Assembly (NCBI RefSeq): GCF_020536995.1
Contig: NC_068359.1
Span: 62,139,615-62,203,614 of the forward strand
Direction of reading: 5' to 3'
Length of the DNA: 64,000 nt
Source: Dreissena polymorpha
Lineage: Eukaryota > Mollusca > Bivalvia > Myida > Dreissenidae
Shown here in pieces: positions 10,165-24,100 of this stretch; positions within the stretch are counted from its first letter, which is position 1; every line of letters begins with the position of its first letter. The notes beneath the pieces are model-generated. The model searched no databases. It saw only the letters and a program-made list of their open reading frames with translations, and was not told the DNA's origin. The position numbers and the translations under genes are program-made.

Positions 10165-10599
10165 GCCACACACATATATACGCATAATACAATACAGGAC
10201 TACACACAATTGAAAATTGTTCAAATACAACAAGAAATTCGTAGAAATCGCGACAATAATCAACCAGACATATATATTATGCGTATATCCTGATTTTATA
10301 ATAAAGGGAGTAAATTTACGTTTTTTTTATAATTAAATTTAGAACAATGGTTCAATTGTTGTTGTTGTTGTGTTCACTTGTAAATCGAATACCTACCGCA
10401 TACCATGTTTGTTATTAAGTGACCGTATTAAATAAAAATCAATTTGCGTTCGTAGATAAAAAAATATATTACATGCGATCACATCATATTTATCTTCGCA
10501 TTGCTTTATGTGAATTTATGTTTTGCCATCGCAACATACGTTATGTTTACGTTTGAGTAAGACGCAGTTTTTTCCACATATTCAAGTCACACTTTTAGT

Positions 10600-10732
10600 G
10601 CCGCGTCATGCAAAAATGTGTCTTATGGCTCTGGCGACAAGGGAAGCTCACGCCCTGCCAGCGCAAATGCCCAGCCTGAGCTGATCTTACCGCATACGGC
10701 ACAATACCCATTTTCGCACGACCCGGATCTTT
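10600..10732. mobile_element. Small fold-back repeat
   Basis: 'gcgtcatgcaaaaatgtgtc' at the left is roughly mirrored by 'acccattttcgcacgacc' at the right. The middle is GC-rich ('cgccctgccagcgcaaatgc'). I recognise the type as a dispersed bivalve repeat; the boundaries are approximate. Confidence 0.45.
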
Positions 10733-10969
10733 GAAAATCTTATTGTTTCTTGTAAATGGAACATTTTTTCAATAACAAAATAATTCAGACTGTGTTCTTA
10801 AAAGCATACTAGCAAGTGTTCGTAGCCTATTCTGGCTGACAGGAAAGATTTCCAGACAACATTACCGCTAACTTCACCCAATGATACATAGAAGATTCCC
10901 GTGTTATCATGCCAATATTATATGTCGGTTCTGTTTTCTTAAAATGCATTTATTTAAATAAAATTCGTA

Positions 10970-11296
10970 TTATTTTATGTCTTGTGAGCAATACTGTGTT
11001 ATCAACATAAGGTGTTCATCAATAGTCCATTCTGTCTTCCCCTGATGATTTGCTGACCAAATATTGGACTGAATTTGTGCGAAATGGGTGTCTATGTCTA
11101 GTATGAACATGCAGATAGTAGTCTGGATTAATCCAAACTGAATTATGTTTCGTTCTATGCGAAATGCAAAGACGCAGTAATGTGGCCGATGTTCCGGGGT
11201 ATTTCTCTCTAATCCGCCAATGAAATATTCGGATGTATTCGGGTCTTGTGGTAGAAAATTACCCACTACATTGTATAGGCTGTTGAGAAGGTTCAT
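10970..11296 (-). CDS. Hypothetical 108-residue protein
   Basis: A single ATG-started ORF (MNLLNSLYNVVGNF... ending CSQDIK) in the gap between the divergent SLC25A11 and SLC22 genes. Its composition is balanced (W, C, H, P and G all present) rather than the K/I/N-rich look of chance ORFs here. It has no recognisable domain, signal peptide or membrane segment. It might be a small lineage-specific gene, an exon, or chance. Unsure. Confidence 0.25.
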   Translation of the reverse strand: MNLLNSLYNVVGNFLPQDPNTSEYFIGGLERNTPEHRPHYCVFAFRIERNIIQFGLIQTTICMFILDIDTHFAQIQSNIWSANHQGKTEWTIDEHLMLITQYCSQDIK

Positions 11297-12245
11297 TTAA
11301 GGTTACAAGCTTATTTAAACAGCTATGCCGAAACATTCGCCCCAACTTAAATGAGTCTATTAATTAAATTTGGAAGGAGTGCTGTGGAAGACGTCTAATA
11401 TTCACATAATGCCGCGTCGGTCGCAGAGGGCCGCGTCAGTCGAGGAGGGAACTCACAAACTTTGAAATGCACTCAGATACATGATACAAGCGGTTAACCG
11501 GGCTATGTAGTAATGGAGTAATGTTGGTTTCTTCACACTTAAGTATACAAATTGGTCCGGGACACGAATGTGTAATTATTTTAAAAGGAAATATAACGAC
11601 ATTTTATTGGTATTTATGTTGAATAAAATGTTGAATAAATTCATAAACATGTGCTTGTTATTCGGAGAAGGATGGTCAAATAAATAACATATAATTTTAC
11701 GCTTACAACATATTATGAAAGTTATATTAATCAAGTATTACCCGTAGCAATAAGCATTTTGTTTATTTTCAACCGCAACCGCGCAAACAGTGCATATAGT
11801 TTGCACATGAGCGCTCGCGAGTGTGTGCGTGTGCGTGTGTGTGTGCGCGCGTGTGCTTGCGTGTGTGTTTTTCGAAGGTTGTTGTTCTTCTGCGCCCGAG
11901 GCTGCATTGTGTGAGGACTCGGCTCGTGTATTTAATAAAGATAACTCATAGTTAAATACTAGAGATGCAATGATGTTTCAGTGTCGCAAAAAAGAACCCC
12001 ATATATGTACTACTTCGTCCCTCTCACGTTTGTCGCGTTGCTGCTGCGTCCTTCTAGCCAGGACGTCGTAAGAACACAAGAGCACATTGTTAATTTTGAA
12101 GCAAAGAAGTTCCCATAAATTCGTCAACTTTTTTTGCGGTCTTGACGTTTGGTTTCTCTCAAGACGAACTAATGGCGTCCTTGGCAAATCTACCACAATA
12201 GAAACGCCAGTCCCGTGAGAAGGGGGTAAACGTTACATCTTCTAT
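11297..12245. other. Intergenic DNA with a (GT)n-type microsatellite
   Basis: 11821-11868 is an impure GT/GC dinucleotide run. Otherwise I see nothing in this stretch of the spacer between the divergent genes. Confidence 0.5.
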
Positions 12246-12399
12246 GGAACCAGTGGATATGAACGCTGGAACCAGTGGATATGAACGCTGGAACCAGTGG
12301 AAATGAACGCTGGAACCAGTAGATATGAACGCTGAAACCAGTAGATATGAACGCTGGAACCAGTGGATATGAACGCTGGAACCAGTAGATATGAACGCT
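12246..12399. repeat. Minisatellite, 7 x 22 bp
   Basis: Seven units of 'ggaaccagtggatatgaacg' plus 'ct', with no length change and four single-base variants (g/a at the 'gtgg' and 'gata' positions, ggaa/gaaa). Because 22 is not a multiple of 3 and the unit lacks stops on the minus strand, two overlapping ORFs of 101 and 115 residues run through it. They are by-products of the repeat. Confidence 0.9.
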
Positions 12400-13193
12400 G
12401 AATAACGAGGCTCTCGCGACAGTAAACATGCGGTAAAGGGCATTAACCCCATCTTGAGGCAACCTATGTCCTTGTCGAATATGCCATCTGAACATATCTC
12501 CCGCATCCGATTTATTGATATTAAAAGCTAATATATCTTAACTAAATTACTATTTAGTTTATATTCTTGTCAAGTTATAAAGGCAATAAGACTCAACTTT
12601 TTTTAACGAATTATTTAATTACGAGGACGGCGAGATAAGAATATGGCTCTAGCAAAAAAGATCGGTTTAATACGATTTTATAATTTCCAGACTTCATGTA
12701 AAGTTGTGAAAATGTTAATAAAACGCGTCTGTCTTCCTAAGTAAGTAGATGTTTTCTCACGCTCCGTCACTTTTTAACGAACCAACATAATGCGAATGTC
12801 TCTAAAGATAGACACTCTAGACATACAACATATCTATGGTGAGCACCGTTTTTCACTGTATTTCATAATCGCTGTACAAGTGACAAACAACGCTGTTACT
12901 TTTGAGCTTACGACAACACTTTAGGTCATCTTTATAAAGTACACAATGTCTATGACCTTAAAAAAACATATTGTTAAATATTCATGGTCATGTTTCGCGA
13001 CGTGCTAGGACAAAAATATCTACCTTTGGTGTTCATGTATTTTTCGACACTCCAATGATACCATATAGCCTAGTAACTGATTCGTACTGAGATAGTACAA
13101 TTGCTATGATAGAGAACGTAATCCAGAATCAGGATACCATTGTAAAACCGTTTTATACGCTAAGCGGAACGGGATTTTCTTGTGCCGTCTAAG
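12400..13193. other. Upstream region of the SLC22-like gene
   Basis: AT-rich spacer. No convincing TATA box or initiator could be fixed by eye. The 5' UTR of the SLC22-like gene must end at 13193. Confidence 0.35.
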
Positions 13194-13233
13194 ATGCACG
13201 CGGATGATCTTGAACATTTGATCAAAGAGACAG
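13194..13233 (+). CDS. SLC22-like exon 1 (start codon)
   Basis: ATG then HADDLEHLIKET; donor ACAG|gtatgg, phase 1. A short first exon with 'LEHLI' before the conserved GRYQ matches the family N terminus. Confidence 0.85.
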
Positions 13234-16200
13234 GTATGGGAAGAATAATTTATTTATCCCATAGTTTTCACACTTATTTGAAAACTGCAATTTTACTGTA
13301 CATTTTTAATTTCAACATGTGCTGATGTTAACGAACTGTTGATATGGAGTGAATGCTCAGAGGTAAGGATTCGTCACATTCGAAAGCGTGAGGAATTGCG
13401 TGTGCCGTAAAAGGGATGTTGCAAAACAAGATAAAAATATAAAGAAATTTCATATATCTAAAATCTGCCTAAAAAAAAATGCAAAATTCAATCACACATG
13501 TTAAACCCGGAAATCGAGAGGGGGGGGGGGGGGCGTGATGACGTGATGAGTGGGATATTAATTCCCCGATATACGAAGAATATATTTCTAAAATATAACA
13601 ATATACATGTAACATGTTTATCAGCGATCTGAAACTTAAGATTCGTGAATAATATGTTGCATATAAATAGGAATGCCAATGATTTTATTTATTAAAAAAA
13701 AAACTTTAAAATAATTAAAAAAAAAATAAAAAAAAATGCTAAGAAATGAAAATAAAACGATTAATGAAAATTTAGTTTTGTATGAAATATATTTCCTTAC
13801 ACACGTAGGTGGATGTGGTCGCTACCAAATACTACTGGTGTCGCTGATCCACTTGGCGAAATGCGGCACGTGTTTCACTGTCCTGTTGATGGTGTTCGGC
13901 TCAGTGGTGCCAGATTGGTGGTGCGTGCAGGGCAACGACTTAACGGACGACTTCTCCGCGTTGTTTACGTCAAATATGACGTCATACAAGAGCTGTTTCG
14001 TTCCGAACACTACCGAGAAATGTTCGCAGTTTTATTTCGACCCAACCGTGAAAACGGTCGTATCTAATGTATGTTTTTATTTCATAAATACGTTTCCATT
14101 TATCGTTTTATATCGGCAAATGAAAGAGACCGGATTACGTATTTTCGTATTTTATGAATAATGTATTTAAAAGTATTACCCGTTTTCAAACAAAAATATT
14201 TCGAATAATCTCAGGTAATATAAGTAAAAAAAAGGTTAAACAAACATTTCTTCATCTGTATTCCAATGCGGGTAATTTTAGGAGCAAACTCTTTTTGTAT
14301 AAATGTTATTTTTCCAATCAGTGATCAAGTCTTTTTATAACGATCACCACGGATACATAAAAACATATTCATAATCTCGTTCCGGGAATTCTGGGCATAA
14401 TGCATGTGCGTTAAGTGTCATCCAAGAACAGGCTTTGCAGTCCGCGCAGGCTTATCTGGGACGACATTTTCCGCTAGGATGGAATTTTTCGTTTAAAAGA
14501 AATCTCTTCTTAAAAAATCAACTATAGTCGGAAAGTGCCATCCCTGATTAGCCTGTGCGAAATGTTTAAGATAATATGGGACCCAAACTTTTTCCCCGAA
14601 ACGAGGCTCATAATATGTATTTGATGCTAGTGGAATCTGGTGTGCGATAAAGCCTGGGTTCCGAGTGCAATCGCCTCGATCCAAATGGCCGGAATGCTAG
14701 TGGGGAACATCGTGTGTGCCCAATTGGCGGACCTTGTAGGCCGGAAGCAGCCGTTCTTCTTCTCGCTCCTGGGCATCTCATTGCTGAACCTGGTAGCCGC
14801 ATTCTCGACTTCCTGGTTGATGTTCGCCATCTTACGGTTCCTGCTAGGAGTATCCGTCGGATTCTTCGTCACCACTCAGGTTACCACACACATATTTAAA
14901 TCTTTTGTAAATTTCAATGTTTAAAGCGAACTCTTAATACTTTTTGTACAACATGATCATCCCCGAAAAACGGGGTTAAATACGTGTGCATCAATTTTAC
15001 CGCCTAAACTGGATTTTCGTTTAAAAGATATTTCTTTACACTAAAAAACATTAAGGCGGCAAGTTTCGTTTTTAATTAGCCTGTTTGGACTGCACAGGCT
15101 AATCTGGGACGACACTTGTCGCACATGCACTAGTCTCGTTTTCTATGAGCGCGCCTCGTGTGTTTATAATGTAAAATGTTCCACAAAACTCGACACTTAA
15201 TACAGTTGACTGTTTTATCAATATATTTTTATCATGCTACACTGTAGTTTAATATTAAACGCATCCCTTACACACAAACACACTAGTTTTCTTTAAAAAA
15301 ACACATTTTTATAATTTTAAAATTAAAAAAGTAATGCCACATCAAGTGTTTTGATCTAACTAAACCATATCTTCGAAAAAAATATTTAGAGATTACATTT
15401 TGATTAAACTAATTTAGTTTAGGTTCAGCGCATAGATTGCTTTGGGCTTACTAGTATATGTAGCGACCAATCAACTATCGAGACCGTTTCCTGGTAAGAA
15501 CATATACATGTACTTGATGTTTTTGAACAGGTCCAGAGAAGTCTCTCCAAGATTGGAGTTAATCCGGGACCTCTCAGTCGCATGACATGCACTATATCGA
15601 ACCCATACAGGTTAATGAGGAACGACACTTTCCCCCTAAACTGGATTTTCCCTAATAAGACACTTTCTTTAAGAGAAAAATGTAATACAAGCAGAAAATG
15701 TCGACCCTGATTAGCTAAACTATGACGACACTTCACGCTTATGCAGTAAATCCCATTTCACATAGCGCGGCTAAAATATTAAATAAGTACATTCTTACCT
15801 TCAGTACAGCATCATGTCCGAGTTCACTCAAGCACGCTGGCGGACGGTGGTCGTGGCCATTCCGTCGTGGCCTCTAGAGAAGGCTCTGTTCGCGCTGGTC
15901 ATCTGGCTCGCGCAGGACTGGAAGTATGTTCAGATTGTGACCGCGTGCGTCGCCGCCCCATTTGTGGTCGCCGCTTGGTAGGTAACTTTCGTACTTTGGA
16001 AGCCACTAGGGCCTATCGGCTTTTACAATTAAGTCTGATGAGCCAAAGTGGCTTACAGGGGATGGTACACACATTAAATAATGACATATTGTATTTTACC
16101 AATGGACGGGCATGAATCGTTCGTACTTTTCTGCTTGTCCAAGGTGGTTGTCCAATGTTTTTTTCTCCCATGTGCTGTCTTTGTGTAATTCGATGTGATA

Positions 16201-18045
16201 ATTTAACCATATTAGTAAGCACTGAAAAATATAAAATCCATAAATTGCAATCCTTTGATTTTCTGGTAAATAACAAGTACACGTATATGTATGCATAGAG
16301 GGGTGACACATTATAAGTTTCGTTCTTTTAAAAGGGGGTTTAAGGCATATAGCTTTTCCCAGATTAGCCTGTGTGGACCCCATCCCTTTCCAGTACCGAA
16401 AATCCTGTCACGGTTCCTGGAAACGACTATTTTCTAACAGTGTTGTTTTTAAATCACATGGTAGTGAAGATGATGTTGATCAAACAATAAAGATGTTTTG
16501 CTCTTTCATACCGCAGGTTTTTGCCTGAAAGTTTCCGCTGGTACGTCGGTCACGACCGAGGACGCCGAGAAGGTCATCAAAAGAGTCGCGCGCATCAACG
16601 GGAAACCGTAACCGGATGTTACGAAGTTTATAGCACAAATGCTCCCAGAAGATACGCAGGATCGCAAATACAGCTTCTTGGACTTATTTCGAAGCAGAGA
16701 ACTTCTGAAATACACGTTACTTTTTTCTATCGCCTGGTAAATTTGTTTCATTGTCTTTTATCAAAACTGATTTAAACCAGTGTATGAACTGTTACCAAAA
16801 TTACCGCCAAATTTGCATAAACACTCAGATTGGCTTCCGAAAATTGGTAACACCAAAATAGCTAGATATTGCAGCGATATAGTTAAAATCCATGCCTAAT
16901 TGTGTGAGTCTACTAAGTCAATCAGAAAGGAGTGCTGAGACAGACTCCGGATCCACACATAATTCGGTTTCAGGCGCGAAAGGACGTCGTTAATTCCGAA
17001 GGTACACAGAATCGATCATTTGTTGACGATAACAAACTGGTCAAGGATATTGTTTTATTTCATGCCACGGGCGTTGAATAAGTGACGAAGACCAGTGAAT
17101 GATAATCTGATGACGTCACTGTATGTAGCTCGAGCCTTATTCTGGAAAAACTAGACTTAATGCATGTGTGTGATGTGTCGTCCCAGATTAGCTTGTGAAG
17201 TCCGCACAGGCTAATGATTGATGACAACTTTCGCCTTTATAGTATGTTTCGTTTAATGGAAGTCACTTCTTAGCGACAATCCAGTCAAAGTAAGATACAC
17301 ATTTACTTGGTATAACTGTTGACAAACATCTCACTTGGAAACTGCATATAAATAACGTCTGTCGAAAGCTCAACTCAAAGCTAGCCTTATTAAAACGCAT
17401 TAAACCCTATCTAAATTATGAAACAATGAAGTTGTTTTATAATTCATACATCTAACCACATATGGACTATTGTTGTACAATATGGTGCTCAGCCGCAAGA
17501 TCAAATTTAAAGAAGGTAATTTCGATACAGAAACGTGCTGCAAAAATAATAATGAATAAGCCGTTTTCCTCTCCTTCAATTCCGATTTTCAATAAACTGG
17601 GCTGGTTGTCATTTGAAAATAGGTGTAAATTTCTTGTTGGGACTATAGTGTACAAAGTTTTAGATGGCTCAATGCCTCCTTATTTTGATGACGTTATTTT
17701 TGTATCAAATAACAATACATACTTTCTTAGGTCCACCACCCACAACGATTTATCATATGTTGCATTTAAAACGAATTACGGAAAGCGTACTTTTTCCTTT
17801 TGTGCGAAAAATATATGGAACCTTATTCCAAATAATATAAGACAAGCACCTACAATTATTTCCTTTAAACGGCACCTTAAAAATCATTTGCTACAAACGC
17901 AAAACCTTTTTTGATATTGTGGGTTGTATGGATTAAAATACCGCCTTTGGGTATTTTATTCTTCTTCTGTTTGCTTTGTGATTGTCTTTTGTTATGAAAG
18001 AATTAAATAACCATTATTATTATTATAATAATATTATTATTATTA

Positions 18046-18134
<89 letters not shown>

Positions 18135-21100
18135 GTAATTTTATAAATATTATTTTATATTTTAATATTATTTGTATTAGTATTATTATTTTCATTATAT
18201 GATGCTTTTGTATTATTTTTTTTAAGGCTGATTGCAGTATGCTAGACATTGTTGAGTTATATTTACATATACTGTGTTTTTTGAAGACCACATTGTAAAA
18301 AAGATATGCTATTTCTTAATGTGTTATCTTCGTGAAATAAAGTTATTATTATTATTATTATTATTAAATGATAATTTTAAAATTAAAAAGTAATACCACA
18401 TCAAGTCAGATAAGCCTGTTGTGACTGCACGGGATAATCTGGCACGACACTTTACGCTCATGCATTAATTCCAGTTTTCAAAGAACGAGGCTTAAACAAA
18501 TACACGGTTAAAAATTGATAAGTTGAATGGCCTTATTTTTAGTGTACAATTTGATATGTTTCGCAAATAAAATAAAATAAATAAATAAATAAAATAGCGT
18601 TTTACAAAATAAAAAAAAATGAAAAGACAACGGCGTAGACGAATACTTTCAATCGTGACACAGGCAATGGTGAACATATGTTTGAAAAAATCACTGTTGA
18701 AATGATTATAAGACATTAAACTGGAATTAACACATATCATTTAATGTATATCTTACAGGTTCAATCTGGGTCTGAGCACATACGCGATGAATTTCGGACT
18801 ACCCTCGCTATCCGGGAGCCTGTACCTCAACATATTCATTACCTCTATTATTGGAAGTCCCCTACAAGTGCTCGTGATGTGGTTACAGAACAGGTCAGGT
18901 GTAAATTATTTATAACTTGCGCATCTCTCCGTGAAAAGGGGGTTTAAAGCATGTGCGTAAAGCGTAAAGTTTTCGCACAGACTAATCATTCCGTTTTTGT
19001 GTTGTTTTTTTTCGTTAAAAGGAAGACTCCTCTTGACGAAAGTTCATATGAGACGGAAAGTGTCTTTCCTGATTAGCCTGCGTGGATTGCACAGGCTATT
19101 CTGGGACGACACTTTACGCACGTGCATTTAACCCAGTTTTCTCAGAGCGCGACTCTTTTTTGCATCTGTGTCTCGAAAGGTTGCTTGGGCAGTAGGTAGG
19201 TTGGAATGGTATAAACAGGAAACCAATATGTCATCACCTGCCATCCATATCCATTGAATCTCTATTTCGTCATAATTCCGTATACAACTTCGAAGAAAAC
19301 CAGCAGCATATTCATTACCACATTGGATAACGTGTAAATATGAACCTTGGTCTGGGAAAATGGCGCTTAATTCATGTGCGGGAAGTATCGTTCCAGATCA
19401 GACTGTGCAATCCGCACAGGCTGATCAAGGAAGACATTTTTCGCCTAAACTAGTGTTTGTTTTTGCTAGGAATATTCTTTAAACGAAAAATACCATAAAC
19501 GCCAAAAGTGTCGTCCCTGATTATCCTGTGTGGACTGCTCAAGCTAATCCCTAATCCAGGACCACTGTTTACGCACATGCATTAGGCCACGTTTTCCCGG
19601 AGCGATACTTTAAAGTGAACTGGATACATCAAGAGCATCATGATATACTCTGTAGAAATAGGATGTATGAATATGGTACGTGATAATACATACAGGATCA
19701 TTCATACTGACTTAACTTTAAACTTAAAAATGTATTCATTGACATGTAAACTGTCTTAATTTTCATTTATTAAGTACATACGTAAGGTTGCATAACTGCC
19801 GACTTAATACTTAATAATAATCATTAAAATTAAAACGTGTGTTTCCACCTACCCGACCGACCCAAATTTGTGTAACTGACCATGAACTCTAATTTTTGCA
19901 ATTCCAGGCTGAGTGTTCGATCATTTTTGTTACCTTTGATCATATTCGCAGAAATACTTTTATTAAGAAAGATATGTAACAACGAGATTTGAAATATGTC
20001 TGTCAATGCACATACTTATTTAAATGAAAATAACTTTTGTGTAGTTATATAAAACAGTGAACGAAAAAAGTGTTACCGACCTACTTACCCTATTTATTTA
20101 TACATTACCGGAAACAAACAAAAATAATGTTTGACCTTAGAATTTATTCATGCTTATGTTCATAAAGAAAATACACGAGTATGCTTGTTTCAAAATATCT
20201 GAATTACATTTAATATTTTTGCCCTAAAACAATTAAATATAATTTAAAACATAAACGAGTTTCAATTTTATTGTTCTTTTTGTTATTGTTTTCGTCAAAT
20301 TTTAACCCACCCATTATAAAAAAAAATGCGATTGAAATTAAAATCCGAATGTGCATTAATATCTTAGTGTTATATGTAAAATGTCCGTTACGAAAAAAAT
20401 AATTTTAGCATATTTTTGCACATGCATGTAAAGAGCTAAATTTGCTTTTGGTTTTTACTGTTGCTTTGAAAGTTATTTTTTGTCTTGCGTTGAATTCGAT
20501 AATGTAAATCAGCAGAACACTCATTTAGAATTAAAGTAACAGTCAGTAAAATTGGTATTTATCATCATCATGAAAAAATCTTCTTTCGTAAAGAATGCAG
20601 TTGTTTTCATATATATTTTTATTTAAAAATGTGTAAATCCCTGTTACGAAGTATACTTAAATCACCGTTGACGTATGCCTGCCGTCCTTATTTAATATAC
20701 AATGTACTTTCATTAATGGATCCATATGATATAAACTAGCATGCATGGGTCCGCATGATCTGAAATAGAATGCATTGATCATTATAATTTAAGCTTGCAT
20801 ACATTGTGCCTTAGTATATGAACTTGCATGCATCGTTTCTAATGATACGAATTTGCATGAATAAAATATCAAATATTATATTTATTAAGAACGGCTAAAG
20901 TAATGCCCCTTTGACTTAGGATTTTCATAACATGACTATTAAAAACATGCCCAACGATGTATTCCTTTAATCGTCAAACTGCTATATTCAAACTTAAATT
21001 TATTGTTCCCGATGAAATCAAGTTGAAAATGTTCATTCGTATACCATATGTTTAATGTTGTTAACATGATGACCTTGTTTTAATGCCGATTTGGCCACAC

Positions 21101-24100
21101 GTTTGGCCGCAAGAAAATTGCGTTGCTGTTTTACAATTTGTACGCTTTCCTAACACAGGTTTAGCTTTATTAACACTACGTTCCTGTTTTACGCTTTGCA
21201 CGCATTTCCAATTAAGGATTGTTCGCAATAAGATTGCGTATCTTTTTCACAGTACGTCATTCTAATACATATTATGCCGCAAAACTACTAAGTTTTTGCC
21301 TATCGTCTCGTATGCCTTCTAACACAAGTTTTGTCGCAAGAAGACTGCATACCTGTTTCACGTTTACACCACTTGCGAACACAGGTTCGACAAAAAGAAG
21401 ACTGCATACCTGTTTCACGTTTTACACCACTTGCGAACACAGGTTCGGCAGAAAGAAGACTGCATACCTGTTTCACGTTTTACACCACTTGCGAACACAG
21501 GTTTGGCAGCAAGAAGACTGCATATCTGTTTCGCGTTTTACACCACTTGCGAACACAGGTTCGGCAGAAAGAAGAGTGCGCACTGTGCAAGGTTTATACT
21601 AAGTTCCAACACATGTTGGGCCGCCAGAAGAGTGCGTACCTGTTTCACTTTTAAAATTGTTCACGTGTTTATGCCTTCTCAACCCAGATTTGGTCGCAAG
21701 AAGAGCGCGTACCTGTTTCACGTCATTTGCGCTGTGGGCGCTGTCGTGGGGGCGGTGTTACAGCGATTGGAACGTGAGTAGCTCGTCGTGCTTAGATATA
21801 TTGGTCTCGCTCTCTGAATGCGGGGCCAAATGAACGTGCTGAAAGTGTCATCCCATATAAGCCTTTGTATTCCACAAGGGTTAATCAGGGACGACAATTT
21901 ACGCATAAACTGGATTTTCTTTTAGAAGGAGCTTACTTTAAACGAAAAAGTCCATAAAAAAGGAAAGCTTTTTTTATATGTATTGCTGTTGAATTTTTAA
22001 GACGTTTTAATATGGTCCAAGCACAGTGATGGATATAAATTTAAAGCTGAGTCTTGCTCTGACAAAACGGAGCTTAATGCATGTGCTTAAATTGTCTTCC
22101 CATATAAGCCTAATCTTTCCGCACACGTCAATCAAGGACGACACTTTCCGCCTAAAATGGATTTCTGCTAAGAAAAGACTTCCTTGAAACGAAAGTAAAA
22201 ACAACATACAAGCTGAAAGTGTCGTCCCTGATAACACTGCGCGGCGACACAAGTAAATCTGGGACGACACTTAAAGCAAATGAAATAAGCCGCGTTTTCC
22301 CAGAGCGACCTCAAATGTTTATCTGAATTTATTTTTTCTATGCATATTGATTGTAAGACACGTTCTTACGTGCACTGCTTCACTTTAAACCGGGTTTGGA
22401 AGGATATAGCCTTGATTTCAGCTCATGAACATTAGTTGCAGTGTCAACACGTTCTTTAACAACCTTAAAATCTGCTAGTTTTACAGTGCATGAATACGAA
22501 TCGCGCTCTAAAAAAAACGTGTTTAAATGCATGTGTGTAAAGTGTCATCCCAGACTTACATGTGCAGTTCGCACAGGCTTTTTAAGGACAAAACTTAAAG
22601 CTTAAATTGAATTTTCATCAAGAAGAGCCTTCCTTCAAACGAAAAATACAATACAGGCGGAAAGTGTCGTCCCTGATTAGCCTGCGCGGACTGCACACGC
22701 TAATTTGGGACGATACTTTGCACACATACATTTAACCCCAATTTTACAGGGCGAGGCTCATATGAAGTCTATTTTTACAGAAACGTCAAACATAAAGTCT
22801 GCAACCAGCATCTGCTTCCTGATAGCGATAATCGCTATTGATGCAGCCTGGTCGCCCGTGCAGACAGTAACCATAGAGACATTTCCGACTGTCGTCAGGT
22901 GAGAGATTTTTGGCTCCGATACGCGAGTTTTCTACAGACCTAGTTTTTTTTTTCATTTGAACTCCGTCCTCCCCTTTCAAAGGTACTAGCATCGCGCAGT
23001 GGTAACCGGTCCTTATCATATGGCTGTGATCAAAACATAGCTGTAGATCAATAAAATAGTATAGTAAATCAATATATCAGTCATCTGAAAGAGAAACAAA
23101 GAGTGTCGATGTGTATGGTTGAATACCCAATTGAAGGACCGGACTCCTTTAACAAGGCTTTAACGAAAAACCCGTCGTATGTGCGGTAATTCATCTTTTA
23201 GATAGAGAATATATGTTAATATAACAGCACAAAATACAATTGAAACCGTTTCTATGGTTAAGACGATTTCAACTCAATATGCAATTTGTTCTAAAAACAT
23301 TTGAGCCATGCTCTTTTGAAAAGGGGGTTTAATGCATGTGCGTAAAGTGTCGTCCCAGATTTACCTGTGCAGTCCGCATCGATTTATTAGCAAAATCTTG
23401 TGTAACATACAAAGCCTTTATCCGACCATTCAATTTTAACAGCCTGCGTGCTGATGTAAAAGCGAGTGCCGGTAAGCTTTTCCTCTGCACCCATGGCAGG
23501 CACATTTGTTTATCCATCGTTTCCTTTATATAATAATTATATACCACTATCCCAATTATTGCAGCTTTATTTGTAAATTCATTAAACGGCACTTTTGAAG
23601 AATGCGAAAATCTGTTTACATGTCCCTTTGAAGGGGCCATTTCATAGATTTTGGCATGTATTGAAGTTTGTCATTAAAAATAAAGAAAGAAAAAAGTAAC
23701 CCGCAACTGGGCTCGAACATCTGACCCCTGCAGTAAAAGTCTACTGCTTACACCACTCGGCCATCCGTGCTGACACAATATGTTATGTATTTTATACTTT
23801 ATATAAGCAGTCCTCTTAGTATCACAAAATATAACGACAACAACAGAGCTGTCCAAATTGTTCAATCGTTTCGCGTTGCAACGCTTTATAATTTTCAGGT
23901 TAATAAATCGTCAAGAGATGCATGTATTAAAATGAATATTTTAGAGCATGGTGAATGTTCAGTATTACTCTAGCCTCACAAATATCATAACTGCAACGAA
24001 AATTTGCGACTCGGAAACATTTTTTAAAGACCCCTTCAACCCATGTATGCCTAGTGTCTAGAAAAAAAGCCTTAGCAAACAACGTAGACCCAGATGAGAT

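Noticed and set aside
12159-12506. Two overlapping ORFs of 101 and 115 residues with repeats like 'FQRSYPLVPAFIS'
   Set aside because: They are translations of the 22 bp minisatellite, which lacks stops in two minus-strand frames; no support outside the array.
16521-16775. The open frame through exon 5 without a stop (84 residues) as the true reading
   Set aside because: It loses the conserved SLC22 loop and the DLFRS block and leaves the exon in the wrong phase for exon 6.
21219-21781. Long plus-strand ORFs over the exon 7 array as a separate repeat-protein gene
   Set aside because: The similarity to exon 7 and its acceptor explains the array; there is no start context or independent splice structure.
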